44,074 nt of DNA from positions 1-44,074 of the forward strand of contig JAFWTH010000098.1 of NCBI GenBank assembly GCA_017518975.1, given 5' to 3'. The position numbers were made by a program, and so were the translations under genes. Of the stretch, positions 1-8,784 are shown one piece after another; position 1 is the first letter of the stretch; the number at the start of each line of letters is the position of its first letter. The DNA comes from Clostridia bacterium. GTDB lineage: Bacteria > Bacillota > Clostridia > Oscillospirales > CAG-272. Below the pieces are notes generated by a model, which made no database searches, had not been told where the DNA came from, and saw only the letters and a list, made by a program, of their open reading frames with translations.

Positions 1-1575
1 GGCGAACAGCGAGTCGGCGACAGCCGCGTTTCCCGCGGTTTCCACGACGCCGTAATTGTAGATCGTACCGCCCTCGTCGTGCTGCAGACCACGCTCGATG
101 CACGCCTCCGTCATCGTCGATTTGACGAGTTTCGACACGTTTGCGACGCGGCGGTCGACTCCGATGTTGCAGCAGTCGGTGAAGAGTTCCGTAAAATAAC
201 GTACCTGTTTGACGTACGCCCCCCAGAGGTCGTCGAACGTCTTATAATCGGTAAGACATCCGAGATCGAGGCCGCACCGGACGTTATGGACTTTATCATA
301 ACCGTTGAAAAGGGTATATTCGAGGATCTTCGCGAGGTTGATCGAACCGTCCTCGCATCCGAAGTTGCTCTTTCCGGGGATCTCTATCTCCTGACAGCCG
401 AGGATCGAGTAGTCGCGCGCGTCGCGCAGCGGCACGCCGTATTCGCAAAGACCTTCGATAGCGTTTTTGTCGGACGCGATCGTCGGGTCGGACATCCCTT
501 CGCTCCACATCAGTACGATAAGCCGCCAAAGGTCGTGCGGGGTCCCCTCGTGGACCCTGACCGTCATTCTCGGGTGAGTCTCGTGCATCGTTCTCATGAT
601 CCTGAGAACGTGATAGGTGATCTCATTCGTCGCGTCCTCGCCGGTCTCCGGGATGACGCCGCCGACGGTCATATTATGTACGCCGTGTTCCCACGTCTTC
701 ATAAATATCGCGGCGAGAGTGTCGAGATCCTCGTCTCCACGCCAGAACGGGTACATATACTGGTCGAATCTGCCCACGCAGTCGACCCAGTCCCACAGGC
801 AGAAGAACCACATGAGCTGCGCCGCTTCGAGGAACGACTCGGGTTTTTCATGCGCTACCTTGCGGCAGGTTCGCTCGATCGTGAGATACTGTTCTTTCTT
901 TTCTCCGTCCGCATCGGCGGCGAGGGCCGCGGCTTTGTCCGCGTGAAGGACGATCCAGCGGCTGAGGCCGTCGATGATGATGCGGCACGCCCTGTAAAAA
1001 TCTTTTCTTTTAGTATCCGACGCGTCGGTTTTCGCGTCGTATTCGTCGATCTGCGCCATGACGCCGTCAAGTCCGAGGTTGAGAAGCTTCGGATAAGACG
1101 GTATCGTGTGACCCTGATATCCGCCCGTCCACCAGAGAGCGGAACACATCGTATCGTACGCTTCCCTGCTTTTGCCGACTCTCTCAAAACTCCGTTCGTG
1201 CATCTCGTCGTATGAGAACGGAACCATCTCGGAGGACAGTCTCTCCGTACGTTCGTCGCCGCCCTCGATCGTGATGCCGCGGCAGAAATGTTCGTAAACG
1301 GGGCGGCACGGGCGCGGGAATCCGACGATAATATCGTTCTCAAAGAACGGGATCTCCGAGACGAGCCACGACTCGACTATACCGTACGCCTCGCGGATGA
1401 TATACGGCTCGTCCGCGTATTTTTCAAACATATCTTCAAACGGAGTTTTTCCGTCGTCCGGGAACCCCGTGTAAGTGCCTTCTCTCTCGTCGTGCGATTT
1501 GAGGCGCGCTTTGACCCCCTCGCAGATCGCGGCGACTCTTCCTTTGAATTCAAATCTCTCGAAAACGTCTTTCAT
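1..1575 (-). CDS. Glycyl radical enzyme (pyruvate formate-lyase-like), C-terminus cut by window edge
   Basis: The minus strand is open from the left edge to a start at 1575 and encodes 525 residues. The sequence around residues 391-406 (ILGCQE, then PGKSNFG) matches the active-site cysteine loop of the PFL2/dehydratase-type glycyl radical enzymes, with Cys394 as the probable thiyl residue. The N-terminal half (EIPFFENDIIVG, and WWTGGYQGHT near 150) fits the same family. The glycine loop that carries the radical (RVxGY region) lies beyond the window, as roughly 250 of about 780 family residues are missing. An upstream ATG at 1581 is too close to the GGAGG at 1583-1587; the ATG at 1575 has 7-nt spacing. 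Such enzymes act only without oxygen and need a radical SAM activase, which would be expected further left. The usual GCVE motif is GCQE here, so the substrate cannot be assigned. Confidence 0.85.
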   Translation of the reverse strand, partial: MKDVFERFEFKGRVAAICEGVKARLKSHDEREGTYTGFPDDGKTPFEDMFEKYADEPYIIREAYGIVESWLVSEIPFFENDIIVGFPRPCRPVYEHFCRGITIEGGDERTERLSSEMVPFSYDEMHERSFERVGKSREAYDTMCSALWWTGGYQGHTIPSYPKLLNLGLDGVMAQIDEYDAKTDASDTKRKDFYRACRIIIDGLSRWIVLHADKAAALAADADGEKKEQYLTIERTCRKVAHEKPESFLEAAQLMWFFCLWDWVDCVGRFDQYMYPFWRGDEDLDTLAAIFMKTWEHGVHNMTVGGVIPETGEDATNEITYHVLRIMRTMHETHPRMTVRVHEGTPHDLWRLIVLMWSEGMSDPTIASDKNAIEGLCEYGVPLRDARDYSILGCQEIEIPGKSNFGCEDGSINLAKILEYTLFNGYDKVHNVRCGLDLGCLTDYKTFDDLWGAYVKQVRYFTELFTDCCNIGVDRRVANVSKLVKSTMTEACIERGLQHDEGGTIYNYGVVETAGNAAVADSLFA

Positions 1576-1649
1576 CGGCATACCTCCGTGCGTCGGGGAA
1601 AGCATCCCGTGCTGCCGAGCGCCCATTCCCCCAGTATATATTTATCTAC

Positions 1650-1678
1650 ATTATATACGTTTTGACAATGCATGTCAA
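1650..1678 (-). promoter_or_regulatory. Sigma-70-type promoter of the glycyl radical enzyme
   Basis: Read on the minus strand: TTGACA (1678-1673), a 17-bp spacer, then TATAAT (1655-1650), a perfect consensus. The TTGACA is also one arm of a small inverted repeat (TTGACA-TGTCAA, 1662-1678), a possible operator. The transcript would begin about 70 nt upstream of the ATG at 1575. Confidence 0.85.
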
Positions 1679-1731
1679 TAACGGCGCCGCCGGCCGTCCG
1701 TTTTCCGTGCTCTTTCATTTTGGAAAAACGC

Positions 1732-1760
1732 TTGTAAAAAAGTGAAATGTGTGGTATCAT
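1732..1760 (+). promoter_or_regulatory. Probable promoter of the glycosyltransferase gene
   Basis: TTGTAA (1732-1737), a 17-bp spacer and TATCAT (1755-1760). It is weaker than the other promoters here. It places transcription start near 1767, which excludes an in-frame ATG at 1749 as the gene start. Confidence 0.6.
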
Positions 1761-1859
1761 AAAAATTACGCGGAAGGAAAGATCCGTCTCCCCCGCGCCG
1801 ATCCCACACAGACGGACCCGGTTGTCGTACCGTTTCAAACGAAAGGGAAGGAAGCCCGG

Positions 1860-3224
1860 ATGAATCTGACTTTTATGGCCCAGTTCTTACTGGTCCTTCA
1901 GAATATCAACAAAGTACTTACGACACTCTTTCTGGTGTGCTACTCATATCAGTTCTTCTTTATTTTCATCAGTCTGTTTTGGAAGCCCCGCACTCCGAAG
2001 GAAAGCGTGCCGCACAAATTCGCCGTGATCATTTCCGCCCGAAACGAGGAGGCGGTCATAGGCGGGCTTATCGACAGTATAAAGAATCAGACCTATCCGT
2101 CGGAACTCATCACCACGTTCGTCATCGCGGACAACTGCACCGACGCGACCGCGGAGATCTCGCGCGAAGCGGGAGCGGTCGTCTACGTCAGGAACGACCT
2201 TACCAAGATCGGAAAGGGATACGCGATCGATTATCTGATGGAGCGGATAAACGAGGACTATCCGGCGGACGCGTTCGACGCGTTCATAGTGTTCGACGCG
2301 GACAACATCCTCGAGAAGAACTACATTGAGGAGATGAACAAGACTTATTCCGCGGGATACAAGGTCGTCACGAGCTACAGAAACTCAAAGAACTACGGAG
2401 ACAACTGGATATCCGCGGGCTACGCTCTCTGGTTCCTGCGCGAAGCGAGATATCTGAACGCTGCGAGAATGGTGCTCGGAACGAGCTGCGCGGTCTCCGG
2501 TACCGGGTTCCTGTTCGACAGATCGACGGTCTCGACGGGCGAGAACGGGAAACTCGAATGGAAGTATTTTCTGCTCACCGAGGACATCCAGTTTACGACT
2601 GTGAACATACTCTCCGGCGTCAGGGTGGGATATTGCGGCACCGCTCATTTCTACGACGAACAGCCGACAAAGTTCCGTCAGTCCTGGCACCAGCGTCTGC
2701 GCTGGGGTCGCGGATACCTTCAGGTTTACAGACATTACGGGCTGAAACTGATAAAGGGGATCTTCCGCCGGCGTCGCAGCGAGTCGGAATCGAGAACGAA
2801 CTTCGCCTGCTTCGATATGGCGATGACGATCATGCCGGCTATGATCCTTTCGCTCATGATCCTGGCGGTCGACATTATCGGAATGGTCGGTACTCTCATG
2901 ACGCTGTTCGAGATCGGGAGCACGTTCGGCCATGCGATCTGGCTTATCGTCGGGCCGCTTCTCCGGGCGAACGCGATGATGTTCGTCCTCGGTATCATCA
3001 CGACGATCACGGAATGGCGCAACATTCACACTACCACCTGGAAAAAGATCCTGTATATTATTACGTTCCCGATCTTCATGCTGACCTATATTCCCATCGC
3101 GGTCGCCTCGTTCTTTGCGAAGGTGTCCTGGAAGCACATCGAGCACTCCAGATCGCTCTCGCTCGACGACGTCAAGAGCGGGAATAAGAAAGCGGGCGAA
3201 GTTGAACCGCCGAAGGATGAATGA
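1860..3224 (+). CDS. Membrane-bound family 2 glycosyltransferase
   Basis: 454 residues. It transfers a sugar from a nucleotide sugar, probably to a polymer or lipid at the cytoplasmic face. One hydrophobic segment lies near residues 20-40, then a GT-A domain. The motifs seen are DAD at 146-148 (metal and nucleotide binding), TED at 240-242 (catalytic base) and QRLRW at 278-282 (acceptor side), the order found in processive cellulose/hyaluronan/poly-GlcNAc synthase-type enzymes. At least three hydrophobic segments follow between about 325 and 430. The ATG at 1860 follows a purine-rich GGAAGGAAG and lies downstream of the inferred transcription start. An in-frame ATG at 1749 lies within the promoter and is rejected. 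The gene stands alone and converges on the transporter operon at a shared terminator. The polymer and donor sugar cannot be read from the sequence. Confidence 0.85.
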   Translation: MNLTFMAQFLLVLQNINKVLTTLFLVCYSYQFFFIFISLFWKPRTPKESVPHKFAVIISARNEEAVIGGLIDSIKNQTYPSELITTFVIADNCTDATAEISREAGAVVYVRNDLTKIGKGYAIDYLMERINEDYPADAFDAFIVFDADNILEKNYIEEMNKTYSAGYKVVTSYRNSKNYGDNWISAGYALWFLREARYLNAARMVLGTSCAVSGTGFLFDRSTVSTGENGKLEWKYFLLTEDIQFTTVNILSGVRVGYCGTAHFYDEQPTKFRQSWHQRLRWGRGYLQVYRHYGLKLIKGIFRRRRSESESRTNFACFDMAMTIMPAMILSLMILAVDIIGMVGTLMTLFEIGSTFGHAIWLIVGPLLRANAMMFVLGIITTITEWRNIHTTTWKKILYIITFPIFMLTYIPIAVASFFAKVSWKHIEHSRSLSLDDVKSGNKKAGEVEPPKDE

Positions 3225-3338
3225 GATCATCCGTGATCAGGGCCGTCACATTCGGATGCAGAATCGCCGCTGCTGCTCCGTAAGGCGTACCGGTGTACGC
3301 CGAGGGACAAAACGGTGACGGGAAAACCGAATAAAATG

Positions 3339-3389
3339 AAAAATCCGTAGGATTTTCACCTTGAAAAAGATGAAAACTACGGATTTTTT
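3339..3389. terminator. Bidirectional terminator between the glycosyltransferase and potD
   Basis: Arms AAAAATCCGTAG (3339-3350) and CTACGGATTTTT (3377-3388), with a further inner TTTTCA/TGAAAA stem and A/T tails on both sides. It can serve both convergent genes. Confidence 0.9.
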
Positions 3390-3448
3390 GTCGCTGAAAA
3401 ATAATTAAACCGTGCTGTTTCGTTCCGCACAGAACGAGGCGGTCCCGT

Positions 3449-4591
3449 TTATCCCGCGCTCTTGATCTTGTTCCAGAGGTCGGTGTAGTGCTTTATCGTT
3501 TCGTCGTCGAGATGTGCGTAATATTCCGATTTGACCTCAGTCACGGGATAGAGGATCTCGTTCCCGTATTCGCTGTATTCTTCGTTTTCGACCACGGCGG
3601 TGTTCGGGCAGGTGTAATGGATGTACTCCGCGTTCTGCAGCGCGACGTACGGATCCATCAGGAAATTGATGTACAGAAGAGCGGCGTCGTAATTCTTCGA
3701 GCCCTTGAGGATGCAGCAGGCGTCGACGAATATGTTCGTGCCCTCTTTCGGATAGTACATCGAAAGGTGATCTCCGTTGCCGTTCGCTTCGTCCATATCC
3801 TCGACCATCGTGAGATAGTCTCCGGCGTAATAAGCGGCGACTGTGGCGTTTTCACCTTCCATTTTCGCGAACGTCTGGTCCATAGCCCATCCCTGATAGA
3901 GCGGGACCGCCTCGGAGAGGTAATTCGCGGCGCGATCCCATTCCGCCTGATCGTTCGTGTTCACGTCGATCCCGAGGGAGAACATTGCGATCGCGAGAGC
4001 GTCGCGCGCGTTGTCGATCCCGAGGATCTGTCCTCTGTATTTCTCGTTCCACATCAGCGACCAGGACTGTTCCTCAACGTCCGCGGGATCGACGAGAGTG
4101 TTGTTGTAGACGAGCCCGAGATATCCCGCGGTGTAGGGAACGGAATATTCCGATTCCGGATCGTAAACGGGATTCATATATTTTTCGTCGATATACTTGT
4201 AGTTCGAAAGCTTGGAAAAGTCGATCTTTTCGAGACGGTCCTCCGCGATGAGGCGGGCGACCATATAGTCGGAGGGAATGACGACGTCGTACTCGACTCC
4301 TCCTCCGGAGATCGTCGCGTACATCGACTCGTTGCTGTCGTAGGTACTGTATTCGACGTGGATGCCCGTCACTTCTTCAAACGCGGCGTTGATATCGAGC
4401 GAGTCGTCCTCGCCGTCGGAGATGTATTCGCCCCAGTTGTAAACATAGAGCGTCGTGCCCGCGAGGTCGTTTTCGTAGTTGCCCTCAAGTTCTGCGAGGA
4501 TATCGGACGATCCGCTCCCCGAGCAGGACGAAAGGATCAGGGGGACCGCGAGGATGACCGCGGCAAGCATAAGAGTGATAAATCTTTTCAT
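3449..4591 (-). CDS. potD: Spermidine/putrescine ABC transporter substrate-binding lipoprotein
   Basis: 380 residues. It captures polyamine outside the membrane and hands it to the PotBC channel. The N-terminus is a lipoprotein signal: MKRF, a hydrophobic run, then the lipobox LSSC followed by a Gly/Ser-rich linker. The mature part carries the periplasmic-binding-protein motif YVYNWGEYI near residue 50 and family motifs such as VIPSDYMV and FVDACCILKGSKN. A start 12 bases upstream (4603) lacks a ribosome binding site; the ATG at 4591 has GGAG at a good distance. It is the last gene of the pot operon, starting 13 bases beyond the potC stop. Polyamine specificity is assigned from family and operon; close relatives bind other small cations. 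Confidence 0.9.
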   Translation of the reverse strand: MKRFITLMLAAVILAVPLILSSCSGSGSSDILAELEGNYENDLAGTTLYVYNWGEYISDGEDDSLDINAAFEEVTGIHVEYSTYDSNESMYATISGGGVEYDVVIPSDYMVARLIAEDRLEKIDFSKLSNYKYIDEKYMNPVYDPESEYSVPYTAGYLGLVYNNTLVDPADVEEQSWSLMWNEKYRGQILGIDNARDALAIAMFSLGIDVNTNDQAEWDRAANYLSEAVPLYQGWAMDQTFAKMEGENATVAAYYAGDYLTMVEDMDEANGNGDHLSMYYPKEGTNIFVDACCILKGSKNYDAALLYINFLMDPYVALQNAEYIHYTCPNTAVVENEEYSEYGNEILYPVTEVKSEYYAHLDDETIKHYTDLWNKIKSAG

Positions 4592-4604
4592 GTTGTTCTC
4601 CATT

Positions 4605-5414
4605 CTATTTTTTTACCGTTGTTTTTTTCTTATCCGATCTGATCTCAAGCACATTGACAGCAGTCAGAAGAAGCATGATGGTGAGGAAAATGAGCGAGTA
4701 CAGCGCGTAATATTCGGGTGACAGCGGCTTTTTGACCGCCGTGTACAGGCTCGTCGCGAGGATGTTGAAGTGGCCGTTCGTGTAATAACTGATTATAAAG
4801 TCGTCGAGCGACAGGGTGAACGCCATGATGAATCCGGAGACGATACCGGGAACGATCCCGGGGAAGACAATCTTCCAGAACGCCTTTGTCTTCGTGCACC
4901 CGAGGTCCATAGCCGCCTCGTACAGGGAGACGTCGGAGGCGTACAGGCGCGGGAGCACGTTCAGTATCACGTAAGGAAGATTGAAGGTGATATGCGCGAT
5001 AAGAAGGGTGCCGAAGCCGAGTATCGCCGAATTGTGCAGGAACCACGTTCCGAAAAACGTGAACAGAAGCATCAGCGAGACGCCGGTGATTATATCCGGA
5101 TTGATAAGCGGGATGTTCGTTATCGTATTGACCGCGCTTCTGAGTTTTTTGGATCTCATTTTGTAGATGCCGTACGCCGCTATGACTCCGAGAACGGTCG
5201 CGAGGATCGCGGCGCAGACGGAGATGAGGAGCGTGTTTAGCAGGATCCCGCGCATGGAGCGGTCGGTGAACAGGTTGAGATACCATCTGAACGAGAAGCC
5301 CTTGAACGTCGTGGTGCTTTTCGCCGAGTTGAAAGAGAAGAGGACCATAACGACGAGCGGGGCGTACAGGACCGCATAGACGATCCCGAGGAAGACTTTA
5401 CCGAGTTTTTTCAT
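4605..5414 (-). CDS. potC: Spermidine/putrescine ABC transporter permease PotC
   Basis: 269 residues with six predicted membrane segments. This is one half of the transmembrane channel that passes polyamine inward. The cytoplasmic EAA loop that docks on the ATPase is visible as YEAAMDLGCTKTKAFWKIVFP near residue 190, followed by the segment with LDDFIISYY typical of PotC. Its ATG overlaps the potB stop in an ATGA arrangement, so the two subunits are probably made by coupled translation. Length and gene order match the family. Confidence 0.93.
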   Translation of the reverse strand: MKKLGKVFLGIVYAVLYAPLVVMVLFSFNSAKSTTTFKGFSFRWYLNLFTDRSMRGILLNTLLISVCAAILATVLGVIAAYGIYKMRSKKLRSAVNTITNIPLINPDIITGVSLMLLFTFFGTWFLHNSAILGFGTLLIAHITFNLPYVILNVLPRLYASDVSLYEAAMDLGCTKTKAFWKIVFPGIVPGIVSGFIMAFTLSLDDFIISYYTNGHFNILATSLYTAVKKPLSPEYYALYSLIFLTIMLLLTAVNVLEIRSDKKKTTVKK

Positions 5415-6250
5415 ATCAGTACGCTGCCCCCTTCCTCGTTTTTGGAGAATCTGTTGAGGATGAGCATACTGACGAGGATTATCGCCATAAGGACGGCGGA
5501 GAGCGCCGCGGCGACGGGCAGATTGTTGTTCTGCGAATGGATCTGTCCCTCGATGAGGTCGCCGATCATGAAGTCGCCCGTTCCGCCCATTTTAGCCGAG
5601 ATGTAGAACGTACTGACGGATGGCACGAACACCATTATTATACCCGAGACGATTCCGGGACCCGTCAGCGGCAGGATGACTCTGCGGACACGCGAGACCG
5701 AGCTGCATCCGAGATCCGACGCCGCTTCGAGGAGCGACGGCTCGATCTTCGACATGACGTTGTAGATCGGAAGGATCATATACGGCAGATAGTTGTAGAC
5801 CATGCCGAAGATGACGGCGCCGGTGTTGTTCATCAGCGGGAGCCGACCGAAACCGATCGCCACGAGCGCCTGATTTATAAGGCCGTTTCCGTCCATCAAA
5901 GATGAAAGACAGTACGTTTTGATAAGCAGATTGATCCACATCGGGAGCGTCACGAACATATTCGCGATCTTCTGCGATGCCGGTCTCATTCTGCAGACGA
6001 CGTATGAAAAAGGATACGCGATCAGAAGACATATCGCTGTCGCGGCGACGGAATACCAGAGAGATCTGAGGATCGGACGCCAGTAGTCCCTGAGCGTTGT
6101 TATATTCGAAAGGGTAAACTGACCGTTTCCGTCCGTGAAAGCGTAAAACAGAACGACGGCGAGCGGAATGATAATGAACAGCGCCGCCCAAATGAAGTAA
6201 GGAGCGTTCAGAAAGAGAGATCCGACGGACGTTTTGTTCTTATTCTTCAT
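5411..6250 (-). CDS. potB: Spermidine/putrescine ABC transporter permease PotB
   Basis: 279 residues with six predicted membrane segments; the partner of PotC. The EAA loop reads [21 protein letters not shown] near residue 195. A GGAGG lies 6 nt upstream of the ATG, inside the end of potA, and the gene overlaps potA by 11 bases. The first hydrophobic segment starts at residue 14, after a short charged lead (MKNKNK). Normal length for the family. Confidence 0.93.
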   Translation of the reverse strand: MKNKNKTSVGSLFLNAPYFIWAALFIIIPLAVVLFYAFTDGNGQFTLSNITTLRDYWRPILRSLWYSVAATAICLLIAYPFSYVVCRMRPASQKIANMFVTLPMWINLLIKTYCLSSLMDGNGLINQALVAIGFGRLPLMNNTGAVIFGMVYNYLPYMILPIYNVMSKIEPSLLEAASDLGCSSVSRVRRVILPLTGPGIVSGIIMVFVPSVSTFYISAKMGGTGDFMIGDLIEGQIHSQNNNLPVAAALSAVLMAIILVSMLILNRFSKNEEGGSVLI

Positions 6251-7358
6251 CTTCCGCCTCCGGATCCTCGTCGAAATCGTCCGAGAACGTGCTGTAGTCG
6301 CCGTACAGACCGGAGAATTCGGATTTGTGCATTACGTGGATCGCGTCGGGATCGAGAGCGATACCGATCACCTGATCCTCGCAGTACGCGTCGGTCGTCT
6401 GGACCATCCACTTGAAACCCTTTACGTCTACGATGAGTTCGTAATAGTCCCCCTTAAACGTTGCCTGAGTGATGACTCCCTTGACCATTCCCGTCTCGGG
6501 AGAGACGACGTCGACGTCTTCGGGGCGGATGACCACGTCGACCGGTTCGTTCTTTTCAAAGCCCTCGTCGACGCAGGTGAAGGTGTGACCCGCGAAAGTG
6601 ACGGTGTCGTCGCGGTTCATAATGCCGTCTATTATGTTAGACTCGCCGATGAAGTCGGCGACGAACGCGTTTTTCGGTTCGTTATAGATGTCGACCGGGG
6701 TGCCGATCTGCTGGATCTTACCGTTTTCCATGACGATGACGGTGTCGGACATGGAGAGTGCCTCCTCCTGGTCGTGGGTCACGAAGATGAAAGTGATCCC
6801 CGTCTCGCGCTGGATGCGGCGGAGTTCGACCTGCATATCCTTGCGGAGTTTCGCGTCGAGCGCGGATAGCGGCTCGTCGAGAAGGAGCACCTTCGGGCGG
6901 TTGATGAGCGCGCGTGCGATCGCGACTCTCTGCTGCTGGCCGCCGGAGAGGTTCGTTACTTTTCTTTTTTCGTACCCTTCGAGGTTTACGAGTTTCAGCA
7001 TCTCTTTGACCATCGGGTCGATCTTTTCCTTCGGGGTCTTCGATACGCGCAGACCGAACGCGACGTTTTCATAAACGTTCAGGTGCGGGAATAGCGCGTA
7101 GCGCTGAAAGATCGTATTGACCGATCTTTTGTACGGCGGCACGTCGTTTATCCGCTCGCCGTCAAAAAAAACGTCCCCCTCATCCGGCTTCAGAAAACCG
7201 GCTATGATCCTCAGCGTCGTCGTTTTGCCGCATCCGGATCTTCCGAGGAAAGTTACAAATTCCCCGTCGCGGACCGAGAGGTCCAGACTGTCGAGAATTT
7301 TTTCCCCGTCAAATGAAAGAGTAACGTTTTTGAGTTCGACAATATTTCTGTTTGTCAT
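6240..7358 (-). CDS. potA: Spermidine/putrescine ABC transporter ATP-binding protein
   Basis: 372 residues. It hydrolyses ATP to drive the PotBC channel. In order: Walker A GRSGCGKT (39-46), Q-loop Gln85, signature LSGGQQQR (137-144), Walker B LLLDE (158-162), H-loop His195, then a C-terminal TOBE-type regulatory domain from about residue 240 and an acidic tail. The frame is open far upstream (to 7742), but ATG 7358 is preceded by GGGGG at 7-nt spacing and begins where PotA proteins normally begin, so it is taken as the start. It is the first gene of the potABCD operon. Confidence 0.93.
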   Translation of the reverse strand: MTNRNIVELKNVTLSFDGEKILDSLDLSVRDGEFVTFLGRSGCGKTTTLRIIAGFLKPDEGDVFFDGERINDVPPYKRSVNTIFQRYALFPHLNVYENVAFGLRVSKTPKEKIDPMVKEMLKLVNLEGYEKRKVTNLSGGQQQRVAIARALINRPKVLLLDEPLSALDAKLRKDMQVELRRIQRETGITFIFVTHDQEEALSMSDTVIVMENGKIQQIGTPVDIYNEPKNAFVADFIGESNIIDGIMNRDDTVTFAGHTFTCVDEGFEKNEPVDVVIRPEDVDVVSPETGMVKGVITQATFKGDYYELIVDVKGFKWMVQTTDAYCEDQVIGIALDPDAIHVMHKSEFSGLYGDYSTFSDDFDEDPEAEDEE

Positions 7359-7741
7359 TTTGCATCCCCCTTTGCGGTAAAAACCCGCGAAAGCCGTAAT
7401 ACAGCTCTGCGCGAACCCACGAACGCCTTTGAAGATTTGGATTTTCTCCGGCTTTACGGCTGAGCCGCAACCCCCGCAAAGAGTTTTTACAGAACCGCCG
7501 ATCGGCGGACTGCAGTTGCGGTTTCCGGAACGGGCGCCGACAAAATGCGCCAGAACCGTGTTTTTGTTCAAAACTGCCGTACGTGAACGCAGGAAAGCGT
7601 GCCTCGGCGGCGGAAAAGGTTTCCGCCCGAACGGACCGTTTACTGACAGACGGTGGGTTCCTCGGGCAATGCCCTGCGTTTTATTACCCGCCGCTTCCTT
7701 TGCCTCACGGCGGGTTGTCAGCACAGATGCAAAATCGTGCA
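7359..7741 (-). other. Long untranslated leader of the pot operon
   Basis: About 380 nt lie between the inferred transcription start (near 7741) and potA. There are several short inverted repeats, for example CCGCCGATCGGCGG near 7495-7508 and a GCGGGTTTTTACCGC hairpin just before the ribosome binding site. The frame happens to stay open into potA, but its translation resembles no protein I know. I recognise no known riboswitch. Confidence 0.45.
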
Positions 7742-7747
7742 AGGTAT

Positions 7748-7776
7748 ATGATACAGTTTATGACCTTTTTTGTCAA
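7748..7776 (-). promoter_or_regulatory. Promoter of potABCD
   Basis: Minus strand TTGACA (7776-7771), a 17-bp spacer, TATCAT (7753-7748). It is the only strong promoter-like sequence upstream of potA. Confidence 0.82.
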
Positions 7777-7844
7777 TAGTTATTTTTCACAGTATTAATA
7801 TGATGGAAACCGCGGCGCGGGGCGTTTTGCACCTCCTTCCGTTC

Positions 7845-7873
7845 TTGACAAAGCAGGCGCTTTGAGGTATATT
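7845..7873 (+). promoter_or_regulatory. Promoter of the small lipoprotein gene
   Basis: TTGACA (7845-7850), a 17-bp spacer, TATATT (7868-7873), about 30 bases ahead of the start at 7905. It rules out in-frame starts upstream of 7905. Confidence 0.85.
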
Positions 7874-7904
7874 GGACGTGAAATTCGAAAAAAGGAGAAC
7901 CGTT

Positions 7905-8579
7905 ATGAAAAAGTTCATCGCGCTCGCTCTTGCGATCCTCACGCTTATATGTCTTGTCGCATGCGGCCCGACCGCCGATAACGACGGCGAGGAAAAAGAT
8001 ACGAAAGCCGTGACCGCAGACGCGGGAGAAGCGACCGCAGAAGCGGGATCGGATACCGCCGGGGCGCCCGATACCTCAGATATAGAAGACGAGGGGAAAG
8101 CCGATCTTACCGGCAAACTCGTATTCATCGATCCCGACGGAGAGAAAATCATTCGCGGTCTGTCGCTCTCCGGGAACAGATCGGGTACCACGGAATTCAA
8201 TTCAAAAGAGCCCGCGGACGAGGGGATCCGCTGTGTATTCGAGTTGAACGAGTACGTCGGAATCGTTTTGGATACTGAACAGGGTACCGTGTCGGTATAC
8301 GTTCTCAAGCACCGCGACGATCAGAGCTCGTATGGCTCGTATGAGGCAAGAGAACTATGCGATTTGGACGACTTCGTCACCCTTGGTGATCTTGAGCTTG
8401 AAGAGGACGGAAGTTGGGGCGAGTTCTACGTGAATCCCGAAGACGCGGAGCCCGGTTATTATGACCTGGTCTTCACCGTCGGCGGCAAGGCTGTCGCCTC
8501 GCTCGTGACCCGCTTCTACGGCGAAGGCGAGCTGAGTGGAAAAACCGACGCCGAACTTGAAAAACTCATGCAAAACTAA
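7905..8579 (+). CDS. Small secreted lipoprotein of unknown function
   Basis: 224 residues. The signal is MKK, a hydrophobic stretch, then the lipobox LVAC, so the protein should be lipid-anchored on the outer face of the membrane. An acidic Glu/Asp/Ala-rich linker covers about residues 25-65. A probable beta-rich domain follows (alternating hydrophobics from about 70 to 210). I do not recognise the domain. The ribosome binding site AAGGAGA lies 6-7 nt upstream. The gene is monocistronic, with its own promoter and a strong terminator. No function is claimed beyond surface exposure. Confidence 0.8.
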   Translation: MKKFIALALAILTLICLVACGPTADNDGEEKDTKAVTADAGEATAEAGSDTAGAPDTSDIEDEGKADLTGKLVFIDPDGEKIIRGLSLSGNRSGTTEFNSKEPADEGIRCVFELNEYVGIVLDTEQGTVSVYVLKHRDDQSSYGSYEARELCDLDDFVTLGDLELEEDGSWGEFYVNPEDAEPGYYDLVFTVGGKAVASLVTRFYGEGELSGKTDAELEKLMQN

Positions 8580-8581
8580 AG

Positions 8582-8623
8582 AAAAAAACGGGGGACGGTC
8601 GCGTGACCGTCCCCCGTTTTTTT
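8582..8623 (+). terminator. Strong intrinsic terminator
   Basis: A near-perfect stem CGGGGGACGGTC / GACCGTCCCCCG with a GCGT loop, flanked by A and T runs, directly behind the lipoprotein stop. Confidence 0.95.
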
Positions 8624-8630
8624 GTTTATC

Positions 8631-8733
8631 AGATTCTTCGACTCCGGCCTGCGGCCTTCGCTCAGAATGACACGTAATAAAAATACCGGTCATCCTGAGC
8701 GCAGCGAACGTAGTGAGCGAAGTCGAAGGATCT
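8631..8733. repeat. Palindromic intergenic repeat (REP-like)
   Basis: Arms AGATTCTTCGACT (8631-8643) and AGTCGAAGGATCT (8721-8733), with inner arms GCTCAGAATGA and TCATCCTGAGC. The TCATCCTGAGCG...GTCGAAGGATCT pattern is one I recognise as a widely dispersed intergenic motif in gut bacteria; copy number in this genome cannot be seen here. Confidence 0.7.
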
Positions 8734-8744
8734 ATGAAAGCCGA

Positions 8745-8776
8745 GCCGTCAGAATTGGATCTGACGGCGGTTTTTG
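8745..8776. terminator. Terminator hairpin downstream of glnN
   Basis: Stem GCCGTCAG (8745-8752) / CTGACGGC (8761-8768). The T-run GGTTTTTG follows on the plus strand, so it ends plus-strand transcripts better. It lies 9 bases beyond the glnN stop and probably also ends that minus-strand transcript. Confidence 0.6.
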
Positions 8777-8784
8777 TTAAAACG

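Noticed and set aside
79..1215. Long plus-strand open frame (378 codons) opposite the glycyl radical enzyme
   Set aside because: The minus strand encodes a clear enzyme here; high GC content leaves antisense frames open. No promoter or ribosome binding site.
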